From: Rhodobacter aestuarii
GTDB lineage: Bacteria > Pseudomonadota > Alphaproteobacteria > Rhodobacterales > Rhodobacteraceae
DNA: 64,000 nucleotides
NCBI RefSeq assembly: GCF_900156655.1
Contig: NZ_FTOG01000002.1
Coordinates: 357,070 to 421,069, forward strand
Direction of reading: 5' to 3'
The notes beneath the pieces were generated by a model. That model was not told where the DNA came from, searched no databases, and worked only from the letters and a program-made list of their open reading frames with translations. Shown here one piece after another: positions 1-8,107 of this stretch. The position numbers and the translations under genes were made by a program. The first letter of the stretch is position 1. The number at the start of each line of letters is the position of its first letter.

Positions 1-358
1 GCAACGGACGCAGCGCTTCTTCAAGGCTTTCAATCCCGCAAAGCCCGCAGCCCACCGGCCCCGCCATCGCGCGCCGCCGCGCCCGAAAACGCTCTGCCGC
101 CGGGGCCGAAAGCCAGCCCCGCACCTCAAGCCCCCGTGGATGCTCCACAACCTCATGGCGCTGAAGGTCCGCAGCGGCTGTGATCAGCCCCTCAGTCAGC
201 GCAAAGCCCAGCAGAAAATCGTCCAAATCGGCGGGCGTTGCCATCATCACCGCCTGCGTCACGCCCTCGAACACAAGCGCAACCGGCACCTCTTCGGCCA
301 ACACAGCCGCCCCGCCCGAGGGCAGAGCAATTTCAACCGCGCCGGGCGGCAGGCTCAT
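1..358 (-). CDS. fdhD: Formate dehydrogenase accessory sulfurtransferase FdhD (N-terminal part)
   Basis: FdhD passes sulfur from a cysteine desulfurase to the bis-MGD cofactor of formate dehydrogenase, which is needed for activity. The visible 119 residues start at an ATG that overlaps the fdsA stop (ATGA) and contain the family stretch DDFLLGFALTEGLI and the Cys-rich GCGLCGIESL, which carries the sulfur-relaying cysteines. The gene runs off the left edge of the window. Its place directly after fdsA, translationally coupled to it, fits its role in maturing that enzyme. In Rhodobacter capsulatus the equivalent gene is called fdsC. Family assignment is confident; the C-terminal half is not visible. 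Confidence 0.93.
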   Translation of the reverse strand, partial: MSLPPGAVEIALPSGGAAVLAEEVPVALVFEGVTQAVMMATPADLDDFLLGFALTEGLITAAADLQRHEVVEHPRGLEVRGWLSAPAAERFRARRRAMAGPVGCGLCGIESLEEALRPL

Positions 359-3231
359 TCCGCCGCCTCAATCCGCCGCGCAGCCGTGGCTTGGGCAGTG
401 TAGTCTTCCTGCCATGCCGAGGGCCCGTTGGAGGGCGCCACCTGCACCGCCGTCACCTTATATTCGGGGCAGTTCGTCGCCCAATCCGAATTGTCGGTGG
501 TGACCACATTGGCTTGCGTATCGGGGTGGTGGAAGGTGGTATAAACAACACCGGGGCTCACCCGATCCGTCACCGTCGCGCGCAGGGTCGTTTCCCCGGC
601 GCGGGACGCCACCCGCACCCAATCGCCTTCGCGAATGCCACGGTTTTCGGCATCTGTCGGGTGAATCTCCAACCGATCCTCCGCATGCCACGCCACGTTT
701 TCGGTGCGCCGGGTTTGCGCGCCCACGTTATACTGGCTGAGAATCCGCCCGGTGGTGAGCAAAAGCGGGAAGCGCGGGCCGGTGCGCTCATCCGTGGGCA
801 AATAGGCCGTGCGAATGAACCGCCCCTTACCGCGCACAAAACCATCGACATGCATGATGGGCGAGCCTTCGGGCGCTGCCTCATTGCAGGGCCATTGCAC
901 CGAACCGCGCGCATCCAGCATCTCATAGGTGACATTGGCAAAGCCAGGCGTCGTCGCGGCAATCTCGGCCATGATCTCGCGCGGATGGGTGTAAGCCCAG
1001 CCCGCCCCCAGCGCATTGGCCAAAAGCTGCGTCACCTCCCAATCGGCATAGCCATTCTTAGGCCGCATCACACGCCGCACCCGGTTGATGCGCCGCTCGG
1101 CATTGGTGAAAGTGCCGTCTTTTTCCAAGAAACTAGAGCCGGGCAAAAAGACATGGGCGTAATTGGCGGTCTCGTTCAGGAACAGGTCATGCACGATCAC
1201 CAGATCCATCGCCGCCAGCCCTGCCGCCACATGGCGGGTATCGGGGTCTGATTGCAGGATGTCTTCGCCCTGCACGTAAAGCGCCTTGAACTGCCCCGCC
1301 ACGGCGGCATCGAGCATGTTCGGGATGCGCAGACCGGGCTCAGAAGAAAGCGCCACCCCCCAAGCCTTTTCAAAAAGGCTGCGCGCGGCGTCATCGGCCA
1401 CGTGGCGATAACCCGGCAATTCATGCGGGAAAGAGCCCATATCGCACGAGCCCTGCACGTTGTTTTGCCCGCGCAGCGGGTTCACCCCCACGCCGGGGCG
1501 GCCAATATTGCCCGTCATCATCGCAAGGTTGGCAATCGCAATAACGGTGGTCGAACCTTGGGAATGTTCGGTCACGCCAAGGCCATAGTAGATCGCCGCA
1601 TTGGGGGCCGCCGCATAGGCCCGGGCGGCTTCTCGCAACGTATCCGCCGGAACGCCAGTCAGGCTTTCGACCGCTTCGGGTGCATATTCGGGGTTGGAGA
1701 CAAACTCAGCATAATCGGCCCATTCATCACCGTCGCAGCGCTCCGAGATAAAAGCGGCGTCATAAAGCTTTTCGGTGACGATCACATGCGCAAGCGCGAC
1801 CAGAACGGCCACATTGGTGCCGGGGCGCAGTGGCAGGTGCCAGCTATCGCCAATATGCGGCGTTTCCAAAAGGTCGATCCGGCGCGGGTCAACGACAATC
1901 AGCTTCGCGCCAGCCCGCAACCGCTTGCGCAGCCGCGAGGCAAAGACCGGGTGGCCATCGGTCGGGTTCGCGCCAATCACCAGTGCCAGATCGGTATCTT
2001 CGACGCTGTCAAAATCTTGCGTGCCCGCCGAGGTGCCAAAGGTCTGCTTCAGCCCGTAGCCGGTGGGCGAATGGCACACCCGCGCGCAGGTATCGGTGTT
2101 GTTGGTGCCAAAAACAGCGCGCGCCAGCTTTTGCACCAGATAGGTTTCTTCGTTGGTGCAGCGCGACGAGGTGATCACGCCCAGCGCATCGGCCCCATGC
2201 GTTGCGCGCGCTGCGTTGAGCCGCGCAGCAGTAAAGCCAAGCGCCTCTTCCCAGCTGACTTCCCGCCAAGGATCGGAGACCTTTTCGCGGATCATCGGTT
2301 TCAAAATCCGGTCGCGGTGCGTGGCATAGCCATAGGCGAAGCGGCCCTTCACGCAGCTATGGCCCCGGTTTGCCGCGCCGCCCTTCCACGGCACCATGCG
2401 CACCAATTCCTCGCCGCGCATATGGGCCTCAAAGCTACAGCCCACGCCGCAATAGGCGCAGGTGGTGACCACTTTGCGCTCCGGCGTGCCGATTTCCTCA
2501 ACCGATTTTTCGACCAAGGTCGCGGTGGGGCAAGCCTGAACACAGGCACCACACGAAACACAATCAGACGCCAAGAAGTTATCGGCTGCGGGCGAGATGC
2601 GGGCCTCAAACCCCCGGCCATCCACCGTCAGCGCGAAAGTCCCCTGAACCTCTTCACAAGCCCGCACACAGCGCATGCAGACAATGCATTTCGCGGGATC
2701 GTAGCTGAAATAGGGGTTTGAGGTGTCTTTCGGGATGTAGCAGGGGTTTGCCTCGCCGCCTTGGCGCACCTCAAAGTGGTTCTCGCCCTTGGTGTAGCGC
2801 ACCTCGCGCAGGCCCACCGCCCCCGCCATATCTTGCAATTCGCAATCGCCGTTCGCCGCGCAGGTCAAACAATCGAGCGGGTGATCTGAGATATAAAGCT
2901 CCATCACACCACGCCGCAGCTTTTGCAACTGCGGGGTTTGCGTATGCACCTGCATCCCCGCCGCCACCGGCGTGGTGCAAGACGAGGGCATCCCGCGCAT
3001 CCCCTCAATTTCCACCATACACAGGCGGCACGAGCCGACTGGCTCCACACTATCTGTGGCGCAAAGCTTCGGGATCGAAATCCCGGCTTGAGCCGCCGCG
3101 CGCAGGACCGAGGTGCCCGCCGGAACGGTGACCTCAACACCATCGACCGTCAGCGTCACCGGCGCGCCGTGGCGGGCGGGCGTGCCCATGTCTTGGGTCC
3201 AATCAAGCGGGGGAATGATCAGGTCTTTCAT
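355..3231 (-). CDS. fdsA: NAD-dependent formate dehydrogenase, catalytic alpha subunit FdsA
   Basis: Oxidises formate to CO2 at a molybdenum bis-MGD centre and sends the electrons through Fe-S clusters to the FdsBG NADH module; soluble and cytoplasmic. Residues ~20-100 form a NuoG-like 2Fe-2S domain (SCRLCMVEI). Two 4Fe-4S ferredoxin motifs follow (CIVCMRCVRAC and CVSCGACVQACP), then CAYCGVGCSFEAH for the cluster next to the molybdopterin domain. The Mo ligand is a cysteine near residue 385 (ARVCHSPTGYG), not selenocysteine. The length of 958 residues suits FdsA. The ATG at 3231 is chosen because it overlaps the fdsB stop (ATGA); an upstream in-frame ATG would add 30 residues lying inside fdsB. 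Confidence 0.97.
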   Translation of the reverse strand: MKDLIIPPLDWTQDMGTPARHGAPVTLTVDGVEVTVPAGTSVLRAAAQAGISIPKLCATDSVEPVGSCRLCMVEIEGMRGMPSSCTTPVAAGMQVHTQTPQLQKLRRGVMELYISDHPLDCLTCAANGDCELQDMAGAVGLREVRYTKGENHFEVRQGGEANPCYIPKDTSNPYFSYDPAKCIVCMRCVRACEEVQGTFALTVDGRGFEARISPAADNFLASDCVSCGACVQACPTATLVEKSVEEIGTPERKVVTTCAYCGVGCSFEAHMRGEELVRMVPWKGGAANRGHSCVKGRFAYGYATHRDRILKPMIREKVSDPWREVSWEEALGFTAARLNAARATHGADALGVITSSRCTNEETYLVQKLARAVFGTNNTDTCARVCHSPTGYGLKQTFGTSAGTQDFDSVEDTDLALVIGANPTDGHPVFASRLRKRLRAGAKLIVVDPRRIDLLETPHIGDSWHLPLRPGTNVAVLVALAHVIVTEKLYDAAFISERCDGDEWADYAEFVSNPEYAPEAVESLTGVPADTLREAARAYAAAPNAAIYYGLGVTEHSQGSTTVIAIANLAMMTGNIGRPGVGVNPLRGQNNVQGSCDMGSFPHELPGYRHVADDAARSLFEKAWGVALSSEPGLRIPNMLDAAVAGQFKALYVQGEDILQSDPDTRHVAAGLAAMDLVIVHDLFLNETANYAHVFLPGSSFLEKDGTFTNAERRINRVRRVMRPKNGYADWEVTQLLANALGAGWAYTHPREIMAEIAATTPGFANVTYEMLDARGSVQWPCNEAAPEGSPIMHVDGFVRGKGRFIRTAYLPTDERTGPRFPLLLTTGRILSQYNVGAQTRRTENVAWHAEDRLEIHPTDAENRGIREGDWVRVASRAGETTLRATVTDRVSPGVVYTTFHHPDTQANVVTTDNSDWATNCPEYKVTAVQVAPSNGPSAWQEDYTAQATAARRIEAAE

Positions 3232-4736
3232 TCGGCGGCCTCCCTCAGCACGGGGAAATCTTGCGGGAAATGGCGGATCGCGCTTTGCACCGGATAGGGG
3301 GTGAAGCCGCCCAAAGCGCAAAGCGATCCGTATTTCATCGTATCACAAAGGTCATCGAGCAGGGGCAGCGCGGCGGCATCGCCTGCCGCGATCCGGTCAA
3401 GCGTTTCCACGCCACGCACCGCGCCAATGCGGCACGGCGTGCAGGTGCCGCAGCTTTCCACCGCGCAAAACTCCATCGCAAACCGCGCGAGTTTAAGCAT
3501 ATCGGCGCGATCATCATGCACCACGAGCCCCGCATGCCCCACAAGCCCGCCTTGCCCGGCGAAAAGTTCATAGCAGAACGGCAGGTCGAAATCGGCTTGC
3601 GGGTGATAGGCGCCCAAAGGCCCGCCCACCTGCACCGCTTTGACCGGACGGCCCGAGGCGGTACCGCCGCAGACATCCATCACCAACTCGCCCAAGGTGA
3701 TGCCAAAGCCGGTTTCGAAAAGTCCGCCATATTTGACATTGCCGCCCACTTGCAGCGGGATCGTGCCGCGCGACCGATCAATGCCGTAGCTTTGATATGC
3801 CGCGCCGCCATGCGCCAAAATCCATGGCACAGCGGCGAGCGAAAGGAGGTTGTTCACCACCGTCGGCTTGCCAAAAAGCCCTTCGAGCGCGGGCAGCGGC
3901 GGTTTCGGGCGCACCGTGCCGCGTTTGCCCTCGATCGAGTTCAGCATCGCGGTTTCTTCGCCGCAGACATAGGCCCCCGCACCGACGCGCACCTCCAGCG
4001 AAAAGCCCGCCTCCGCCAGAATGCCTGATTGCTCGGCCAAAATGATCGCCGCGCGCATCACAGAAATGCAATCGGGGTATTCGGAGCGAATGTAGACATA
4101 GCCGCGCGTTGCGCCGACCGCGTGCCCGGCAACCGCCATCCCCTCGATCAGGCAGAAGGGGTCGCCTTCAATCAACATCCGGTCGGCGAAAGAGCCGCTA
4201 TCGCCCTCGTCCACGTTGCAGACGATGTATTTCTGATCCGCCGCGGCGCCCAAAACCGTGCGCCATTTGATCCCGGTGGGAAAACCCGCACCACCGCGCC
4301 CGCGCAGCCCAGAGGAGATGATCTCTTCCACCACCTCGGCGGGCGTCATGGCGAGCGCTTTGCGCAGCCCATCCCAGCCGCCGGTCGTCTCATATTGATC
4401 AAGGCACAACGGCTCATTGCGGCCACAACGCGCGAAGGTAAGCCGCGTCTGGCGCTTGAAGAAGGGAATCTCTTCGACCAGCCCCAGCGCTTTGGGATGA
4501 GCCGCCAGATCCTCAAAGAGGGCAGGCACATCGGCTGGCGTCATCGGGCCAAAGCCCACCCGCCCGGCCTCGGTTTCGACCTCAACCAGCGGCTCAAGCC
4601 ACACCATGCCGCGCGTGCCGTTGCGGCGAATGTCGACCGACACGCCGCGCGCGGCCGCTTGCGCGGTGATTTCAGCCACCACACGTTCGGCGCCGCAGGC
4701 TTTGGCTGCGGCATCGCAAGGCACCCAGATTTTCAT
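3228..4736 (-). CDS. fdsB: NAD-dependent formate dehydrogenase beta subunit FdsB (NuoF-like)
   Basis: Flavin/NAD-binding subunit that takes electrons from FdsA and reduces NAD+. The N-terminal ~120 residues are a thioredoxin-like extension of the NuoE type. The rest is NuoF-like: a glycine-rich NADH site (SSGLRGRGGAGFPTG), an FMN region (CNVDEGDSGSFADR), an SLBB-type domain (VNNLLSLAAVPWIL) and the C-terminal 4Fe-4S ligands (ESCGTCTPCRIG). The 502 residues are normal for this fused subunit. Both ends overlap neighbours by ATGA, so fdsG, fdsB, fdsA and fdhD are probably translated as a coupled set. Confidence 0.96.
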   Translation of the reverse strand: MKIWVPCDAAAKACGAERVVAEITAQAAARGVSVDIRRNGTRGMVWLEPLVEVETEAGRVGFGPMTPADVPALFEDLAAHPKALGLVEEIPFFKRQTRLTFARCGRNEPLCLDQYETTGGWDGLRKALAMTPAEVVEEIISSGLRGRGGAGFPTGIKWRTVLGAAADQKYIVCNVDEGDSGSFADRMLIEGDPFCLIEGMAVAGHAVGATRGYVYIRSEYPDCISVMRAAIILAEQSGILAEAGFSLEVRVGAGAYVCGEETAMLNSIEGKRGTVRPKPPLPALEGLFGKPTVVNNLLSLAAVPWILAHGGAAYQSYGIDRSRGTIPLQVGGNVKYGGLFETGFGITLGELVMDVCGGTASGRPVKAVQVGGPLGAYHPQADFDLPFCYELFAGQGGLVGHAGLVVHDDRADMLKLARFAMEFCAVESCGTCTPCRIGAVRGVETLDRIAAGDAAALPLLDDLCDTMKYGSLCALGGFTPYPVQSAIRHFPQDFPVLREAAE

Positions 4737-5185
4737 GCCCGAACCTCCGCCGCTATCGTATCCACCGCTGCATCATCGAGCCGCCCGACGAGCGCGTCAT
4801 TCACCATCGCCGCGGGCGCGCAGGCGCACAGGCCTAGGCAATAAGCCGCTTCCAAAGTGATGTCGTGCTTGGTTTCCCCAAGCTTGAGCCCCAGCGCTGC
4901 TTCAAGCCGCGCTTGCACGCCGTCCCCGCCCATCGCCTGACAGGCCTCGGCGCGGCAAAGTTTGATCACATGCTTGCCCGCCGGGCTGCGCCGAAAATCG
5001 TGATAAAAGCCCACAACCCCCGCCACTTCTGCCCGGCTCAACCGCAGTGCTTTCGCAATCGGCTCCAGCGCGGCATCGGGGATATGTCCGTAGTCTGCCT
5101 GCACGTCATGCAGGATCGGCAAAAGCGCCCCCTCGCGGCCTTCGTGGGCCGTCAGGATGGCGCGCAGGCGCGCTAAATCGGTCAT
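4733..5185 (-). CDS. fdsG: NAD-dependent formate dehydrogenase gamma subunit FdsG (NuoE-like)
   Basis: Small 2Fe-2S subunit (150 residues) with a thioredoxin-like fold that associates with FdsB. NuoE-type ligands are visible as CRAEACQAMG and AYCLGLCACAPA. It is the first gene of the operon. The ATG at 5185 has a good ribosome binding site (GGGAGGA, about 5 nt upstream). A weak promoter-like sequence lies just upstream, so the leader would be very short. The neighbouring peptidase gene is transcribed divergently. Confidence 0.95.
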   Translation of the reverse strand: MTDLARLRAILTAHEGREGALLPILHDVQADYGHIPDAALEPIAKALRLSRAEVAGVVGFYHDFRRSPAGKHVIKLCRAEACQAMGGDGVQARLEAALGLKLGETKHDITLEAAYCLGLCACAPAAMVNDALVGRLDDAAVDTIAAEVRA

Positions 5186-5204
5186 GTGGTCCTCCCGGCG
5201 CCAA

Positions 5205-5232
5205 GACTGAGACGAAGCGTCGCATCTGGCAA
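5205..5232 (-). promoter_or_regulatory. Candidate promoter of the fds operon
   Basis: On the minus strand TTGCCA (5232-5227) is separated by 16 nt from TCAGTC (5210-5205), about 20 nt before the fdsG start. The -10 is poor, as is common in Rhodobacterales. Found by eye only. Confidence 0.3.
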
Positions 5233-5344
5233 GACGATTTCCGACACCCCATCGCCGGGAAACGAAATCCGATACACAGAAACGCCGCGCCTAATTCGCC
5301 CTTGCCCGCTTGCCCCTGTGCCGACCAGCGCCTACATCGAGCGC

Positions 5345-6172
5345 ATGGATATGCCTCGCCTTCCCAAGCTTCCCTTCCTGTCGCGCCCGCCGAAAGTGGC
5401 GGTGATCCGGCTGCATGGTGCCATTGGCGCGGTGCGCCCCGGTGCCTCAGGCCTGTCCGACGCCGGGCTTGCGCCGCTGATTGAGCGCGCCTTCACCAAA
5501 GGCAAGCCTGCGGCGGTGGCGCTGATCATCAATTCGCCGGGTGGCTCGCCCGTGCAATCTTCGCTGATTGGGCGGCGCATTCGCCATTTTGCCGAAGAAA
5601 CGGGCCTGCCTGTTCACGCCTTTGTGGAAGATGTGGCGGCTTCGGGCGGCTACTGGCTCGCCTGCGCAGCAGATGACATTTGGGCCGATGAAGCCTCGAT
5701 CATCGGTTCCATCGGCGTGATCTCGGCCGGGTTTGGCTTTGCCGATCTGATCGCGCGCTATGGGATTGAGCGGCGCGTGCATACTGCAGGCACGTCAAAA
5801 AGCACACTCGACCCGTTCAAACCCGAAAAGCCCGAAGATGTTGCGCGGCTCGAAGGGCTTCTTGAAGACATTCACCGCGGCTTCAAAGCATGGGTGACCG
5901 AGCGGCGCGGCGACAAGCTCGCGCAAGACCAAGACCTGTTCACAGGCGAGTTTTGGACCGGCACGCGCGCGCTTCAAAGCGGGCTGATCGACGGGGTCGC
6001 CCATCCGCTGCAAAAACTGCGCGAGCTTTACGGGGAAGACGTCAAGCTCGTGCCCTATGGCCAGCGCCGCTCGCTTTTGCGGCGCTTTCGCGCCAGCCTC
6101 TCGGCAGAAGCCGCGCAAGCGCTTGTAAGTGCTGCTGAGGAACGTGCCTTGTGGGCACGGTTTGGGCTTTAG
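5345..6172 (+). CDS. S49 family serine peptidase (SppA/SohB type)
   Basis: Signal-peptide-peptidase-like serine protease of clan SK. The body starts KVAVIRLHGAIGAV and contains NSPGGSPVQSS for the oxyanion region. Counting from the ATG at 5345 the likely nucleophile is Ser100 (DVAASGGYW) and the general base Lys152 (TAGTSKSTLDP), giving the Ser/Lys dyad of the family. At 275 residues it is a single-domain member. No clear N-terminal transmembrane segment is present, so it may be cytoplasmic or peripheral. Upstream in-frame starts exist as far as 5186, but that extension is low complexity and overlaps the fds promoter region. An ATG at 5351 is an equal alternative. Confidence 0.88.
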   Translation: MDMPRLPKLPFLSRPPKVAVIRLHGAIGAVRPGASGLSDAGLAPLIERAFTKGKPAAVALIINSPGGSPVQSSLIGRRIRHFAEETGLPVHAFVEDVAASGGYWLACAADDIWADEASIIGSIGVISAGFGFADLIARYGIERRVHTAGTSKSTLDPFKPEKPEDVARLEGLLEDIHRGFKAWVTERRGDKLAQDQDLFTGEFWTGTRALQSGLIDGVAHPLQKLRELYGEDVKLVPYGQRRSLLRRFRASLSAEAAQALVSAAEERALWARFGL

Positions 6173-6176
6173 GCGC

Positions 6177-6350
6177 ATGCTGATCAAAATCATGTCGCTC
6201 TTTTTGGTTGCCATGGTGGCGCTGGCGCTGTTTGGCCGCCTCCGCCTGCCGGGGCCAAAGCGCCCGCGCCTGAACCAAAGCTGCCCTCGCTGCGGGCGCC
6301 CCAAAATTGGACCGGGCCCCTGCCCCTGCACCCGAAACGGAGATGCCTGA
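6177..6350 (+). CDS. Small membrane-anchored zinc-ribbon-like protein
   Basis: A 57-residue protein with one N-terminal hydrophobic helix (IMSLFLVAMVALALFG), a basic linker and a Cys cluster (CPRCGRPKIGPGPCPC) resembling a small zinc ribbon. It begins 4 nt after the S49 peptidase stop, and its TGA abuts the GTG of the exchanger gene, so the three are probably one operon. I do not recognise a characterised family. The tight packing and paired cysteines argue that it is real. The cluster would face the cytoplasm if the N-terminus is outside. Confidence 0.6.
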   Translation: MLIKIMSLFLVAMVALALFGRLRLPGPKRPRLNQSCPRCGRPKIGPGPCPCTRNGDA

Positions 6351-7313
6351 GTGCTGATCGACATCGTGAAGATTCTGGCGGGCCTTTTGTTGCTGCTCGG
6401 CGCGGGGGAGTTTTTGGTCAAAGGCTCTGTCGCCTTGGCTTTGCGGCTCGGCATCCCATCGCTGATTGTCGGGCTGACGGTCGTTGCCTTTGGCACCTCC
6501 GCGCCAGAACTTCTGGTCTCGGTCAATGCCGCGCTTGGCGGCCAGCCGGGCCTTGCGCTTGGCAATGTGGTCGGCTCCAACGTCGTCAACATGCTGGTGA
6601 TTTTGGGCCTGCCCGCGCTGATTGCAGTCATCCACTCCAGCCAAATCGACACGCGGCGCAGCTATGCGATGATGCTGGCCGCATCGGTTTTGGTGATTGG
6701 GCTCGCCTTCATGGGCACGATTGGGCGCTGGCAGGGGCTCGTGCTTTTGGGCGGGTTGATCTTGATCTTGTGGGACAATGTTCGCTCTGCCCGCGCGCAT
6801 CGCAACGCCCGACCGCCTGAAGATGATCTGGGCGATCCACATATGGCGTGGTGGAAGATCATCGGCTTCATCTGCGTGGGCTTTATTGGCTTGGCGATTG
6901 GCGCGGACCTTTTGGTGGATGGCGCCGTGGCTGTGGCCCGCATCGCCGGGCTTAGCGAAACGGTGATCGGGCTGACGCTCGTCGCCATTGGCACCTCGCT
7001 CCCGGAACTGGTGACCTCGGTCGTCGCCGCCATGCGCAAACAGGCCGATGTGGCTTTGGGCAATGTGATCGGCTCGAACATTTTCAACCTGATGGCCATT
7101 TTGGGCACCACGGCAGTCATTGCCCCGATGCCGGTGCCCGATGAAATGCTGCGCTTCGATCTATGGGTGATGCTGGCAGCCACGCTGGCGCTTGCGCCCT
7201 TTGTCTTTTGGCGGCGCGATATTGGGCGCGGCTCCGGCATCGTGCTGCTTTTGGGCTATGTGCTCTACACGGTCGTTTTGCTGTGGTTCGGTCTGTCTGG
7301 GGGCGTGGCATGA
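6351..7313 (+). CDS. CaCA-family cation/Ca2+ exchanger (YrbG-like)
   Basis: Inner-membrane antiporter of the Ca2+:cation antiporter family, exchanging Ca2+ or a similar cation against Na+ or H+. The 320 residues hold about ten hydrophobic segments and the two inverted alpha-repeats of the family: GTSAPELLVSV followed by GNVVGSNVVN in the first half, and GTSLPELVTSV followed by GNVIGSNIFN in the second. The acidic residues of the PEL motifs line the ion site in this family. The start is GTG, immediately after the stop of the small zinc-ribbon gene. The 3' end overlaps the next gene (ATGA). Confidence 0.92.
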   Translation: MLIDIVKILAGLLLLLGAGEFLVKGSVALALRLGIPSLIVGLTVVAFGTSAPELLVSVNAALGGQPGLALGNVVGSNVVNMLVILGLPALIAVIHSSQIDTRRSYAMMLAASVLVIGLAFMGTIGRWQGLVLLGGLILILWDNVRSARAHRNARPPEDDLGDPHMAWWKIIGFICVGFIGLAIGADLLVDGAVAVARIAGLSETVIGLTLVAIGTSLPELVTSVVAAMRKQADVALGNVIGSNIFNLMAILGTTAVIAPMPVPDEMLRFDLWVMLAATLALAPFVFWRRDIGRGSGIVLLLGYVLYTVVLLWFGLSGGVA

Positions 7314-7795
7314 AAGCCGTTCTTGCCAATCTTCCCGACGAGCTTTCTGGCACCGTGACCGAAGCGCTTGCGCAAATCGGGGTCGAGGGGGTGTCGGCAG
7401 AGACCGCGCCTGCCGCGCCGCTCTGGATTTTTTACGCCCCCGATGCAGAAACCGCCAAAGCAGAACTCGCCCGGATCGCCCCGCCCCCCGCAGCCAAAGT
7501 TGGGCAAGATCTGCGCGCGCAGGTGCTGGCGATTTGGCTGATGCCCGCGGGCAGCGCCACAACCCTAGCGGGTGTTCTTCAGGCTGAAGCCCTCGCCCAT
7601 GCGCCAGATCTGCGGCTCAATGCGCTGCATATGGGCTCCCGCCGCCCCGAACCCGCGCCATGGCAATCTGCATGGGAACCATCACAGCCCCATCCTGCAC
7701 AATTGGAGCGCGCAGAATCGCTCGCGCAGGCGCTGTCTTTCCTCTCAGTGGCGACTAGCGTCATGGGGCAGATCCTTCACCTGAACTCGCCTTAA
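7310..7795 (+). CDS. Hypothetical protein, alpha/beta type
   Basis: A 161-residue protein that I do not recognise. The start overlaps the exchanger stop (ATGA), so it is probably co-translated with it. The sequence alternates short strands and helices (KAVLANLPDELSGTVTEAL, PLWIFYAPDAETAKAEL, QVLAIWLMPAGSATTLAGVL), which suggests a small degenerate Rossmann-like or SDR-like fold without a glycine-rich nucleotide loop. It has no signal peptide or membrane segment and ends just before the AT-rich gap ahead of uvrC. Confidence 0.6.
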   Translation: MKAVLANLPDELSGTVTEALAQIGVEGVSAETAPAAPLWIFYAPDAETAKAELARIAPPPAAKVGQDLRAQVLAIWLMPAGSATTLAGVLQAEALAHAPDLRLNALHMGSRRPEPAPWQSAWEPSQPHPAQLERAESLAQALSFLSVATSVMGQILHLNSP

Positions 7796-8107
7796 AGATG
7801 AGTTGCGCATGGGGCATTTTTTGCGACGGGGCCGGAGTTGTCCACCTGAGCGCAAAGCGTCAGGAAAAAGTTACAAAAGTCCTAATTTTTTCAGTCACTT
7901 GCCTTAGCCGAAATTTTTTATCTTTATTTTTCAATGCCCTGCAAAATCGCTCAAAAAACAGGCAGGACGTGAAAATGGGCCGGATTCAACGGAAAATCGC
8001 GCATCCCCAAAGTTTTCCAACAAGGTTATCCACAGATTCCGTGGACAGCTTTTCTCTTGAACTCCCCCCTGTAAGATTGCAGCCGCAGGCAGAATCACAC
8101 TCTCGAC
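7796..8107. other. AT-rich intergenic region with a perfect DnaA box, upstream of uvrC
   Basis: This 312-base gap is much more AT-rich than its surroundings, especially 7860-7950 with several T and A runs. It holds one perfect TTATCCACA (8026-8034), and weaker relatives at about 7837 (TTGTCCACC) and on the minus strand near 8040 (CTGTCCACG). No convincing gene is present; an in-frame stretch across it has no coding character. It presumably contains the uvrC promoter. Confidence 0.45.

Noticed and set aside
1900..2100. Selenocysteine in the formate dehydrogenase
   Set aside because: The metal-ligand position is an ordinary Cys codon (ARVCHSPTG) and no in-frame TGA occurs in fdsA.
1252..2721. 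489-residue open frame on the plus strand, antisense to fdsA
   Set aside because: Composition is Arg/His/Ala-rich and mirrors the codon pattern of fdsA on the other strand; no motif. Such shadows are common in GC-rich genes, and the same applies to long plus-strand frames opposite fdsB, rpoA, secY, rplB and bztBC.
7796..8107. Chromosomal origin (oriC)
   Set aside because: Only one perfect DnaA box and no dnaA, hemE or parAB nearby; kept as a low-interest observation only.
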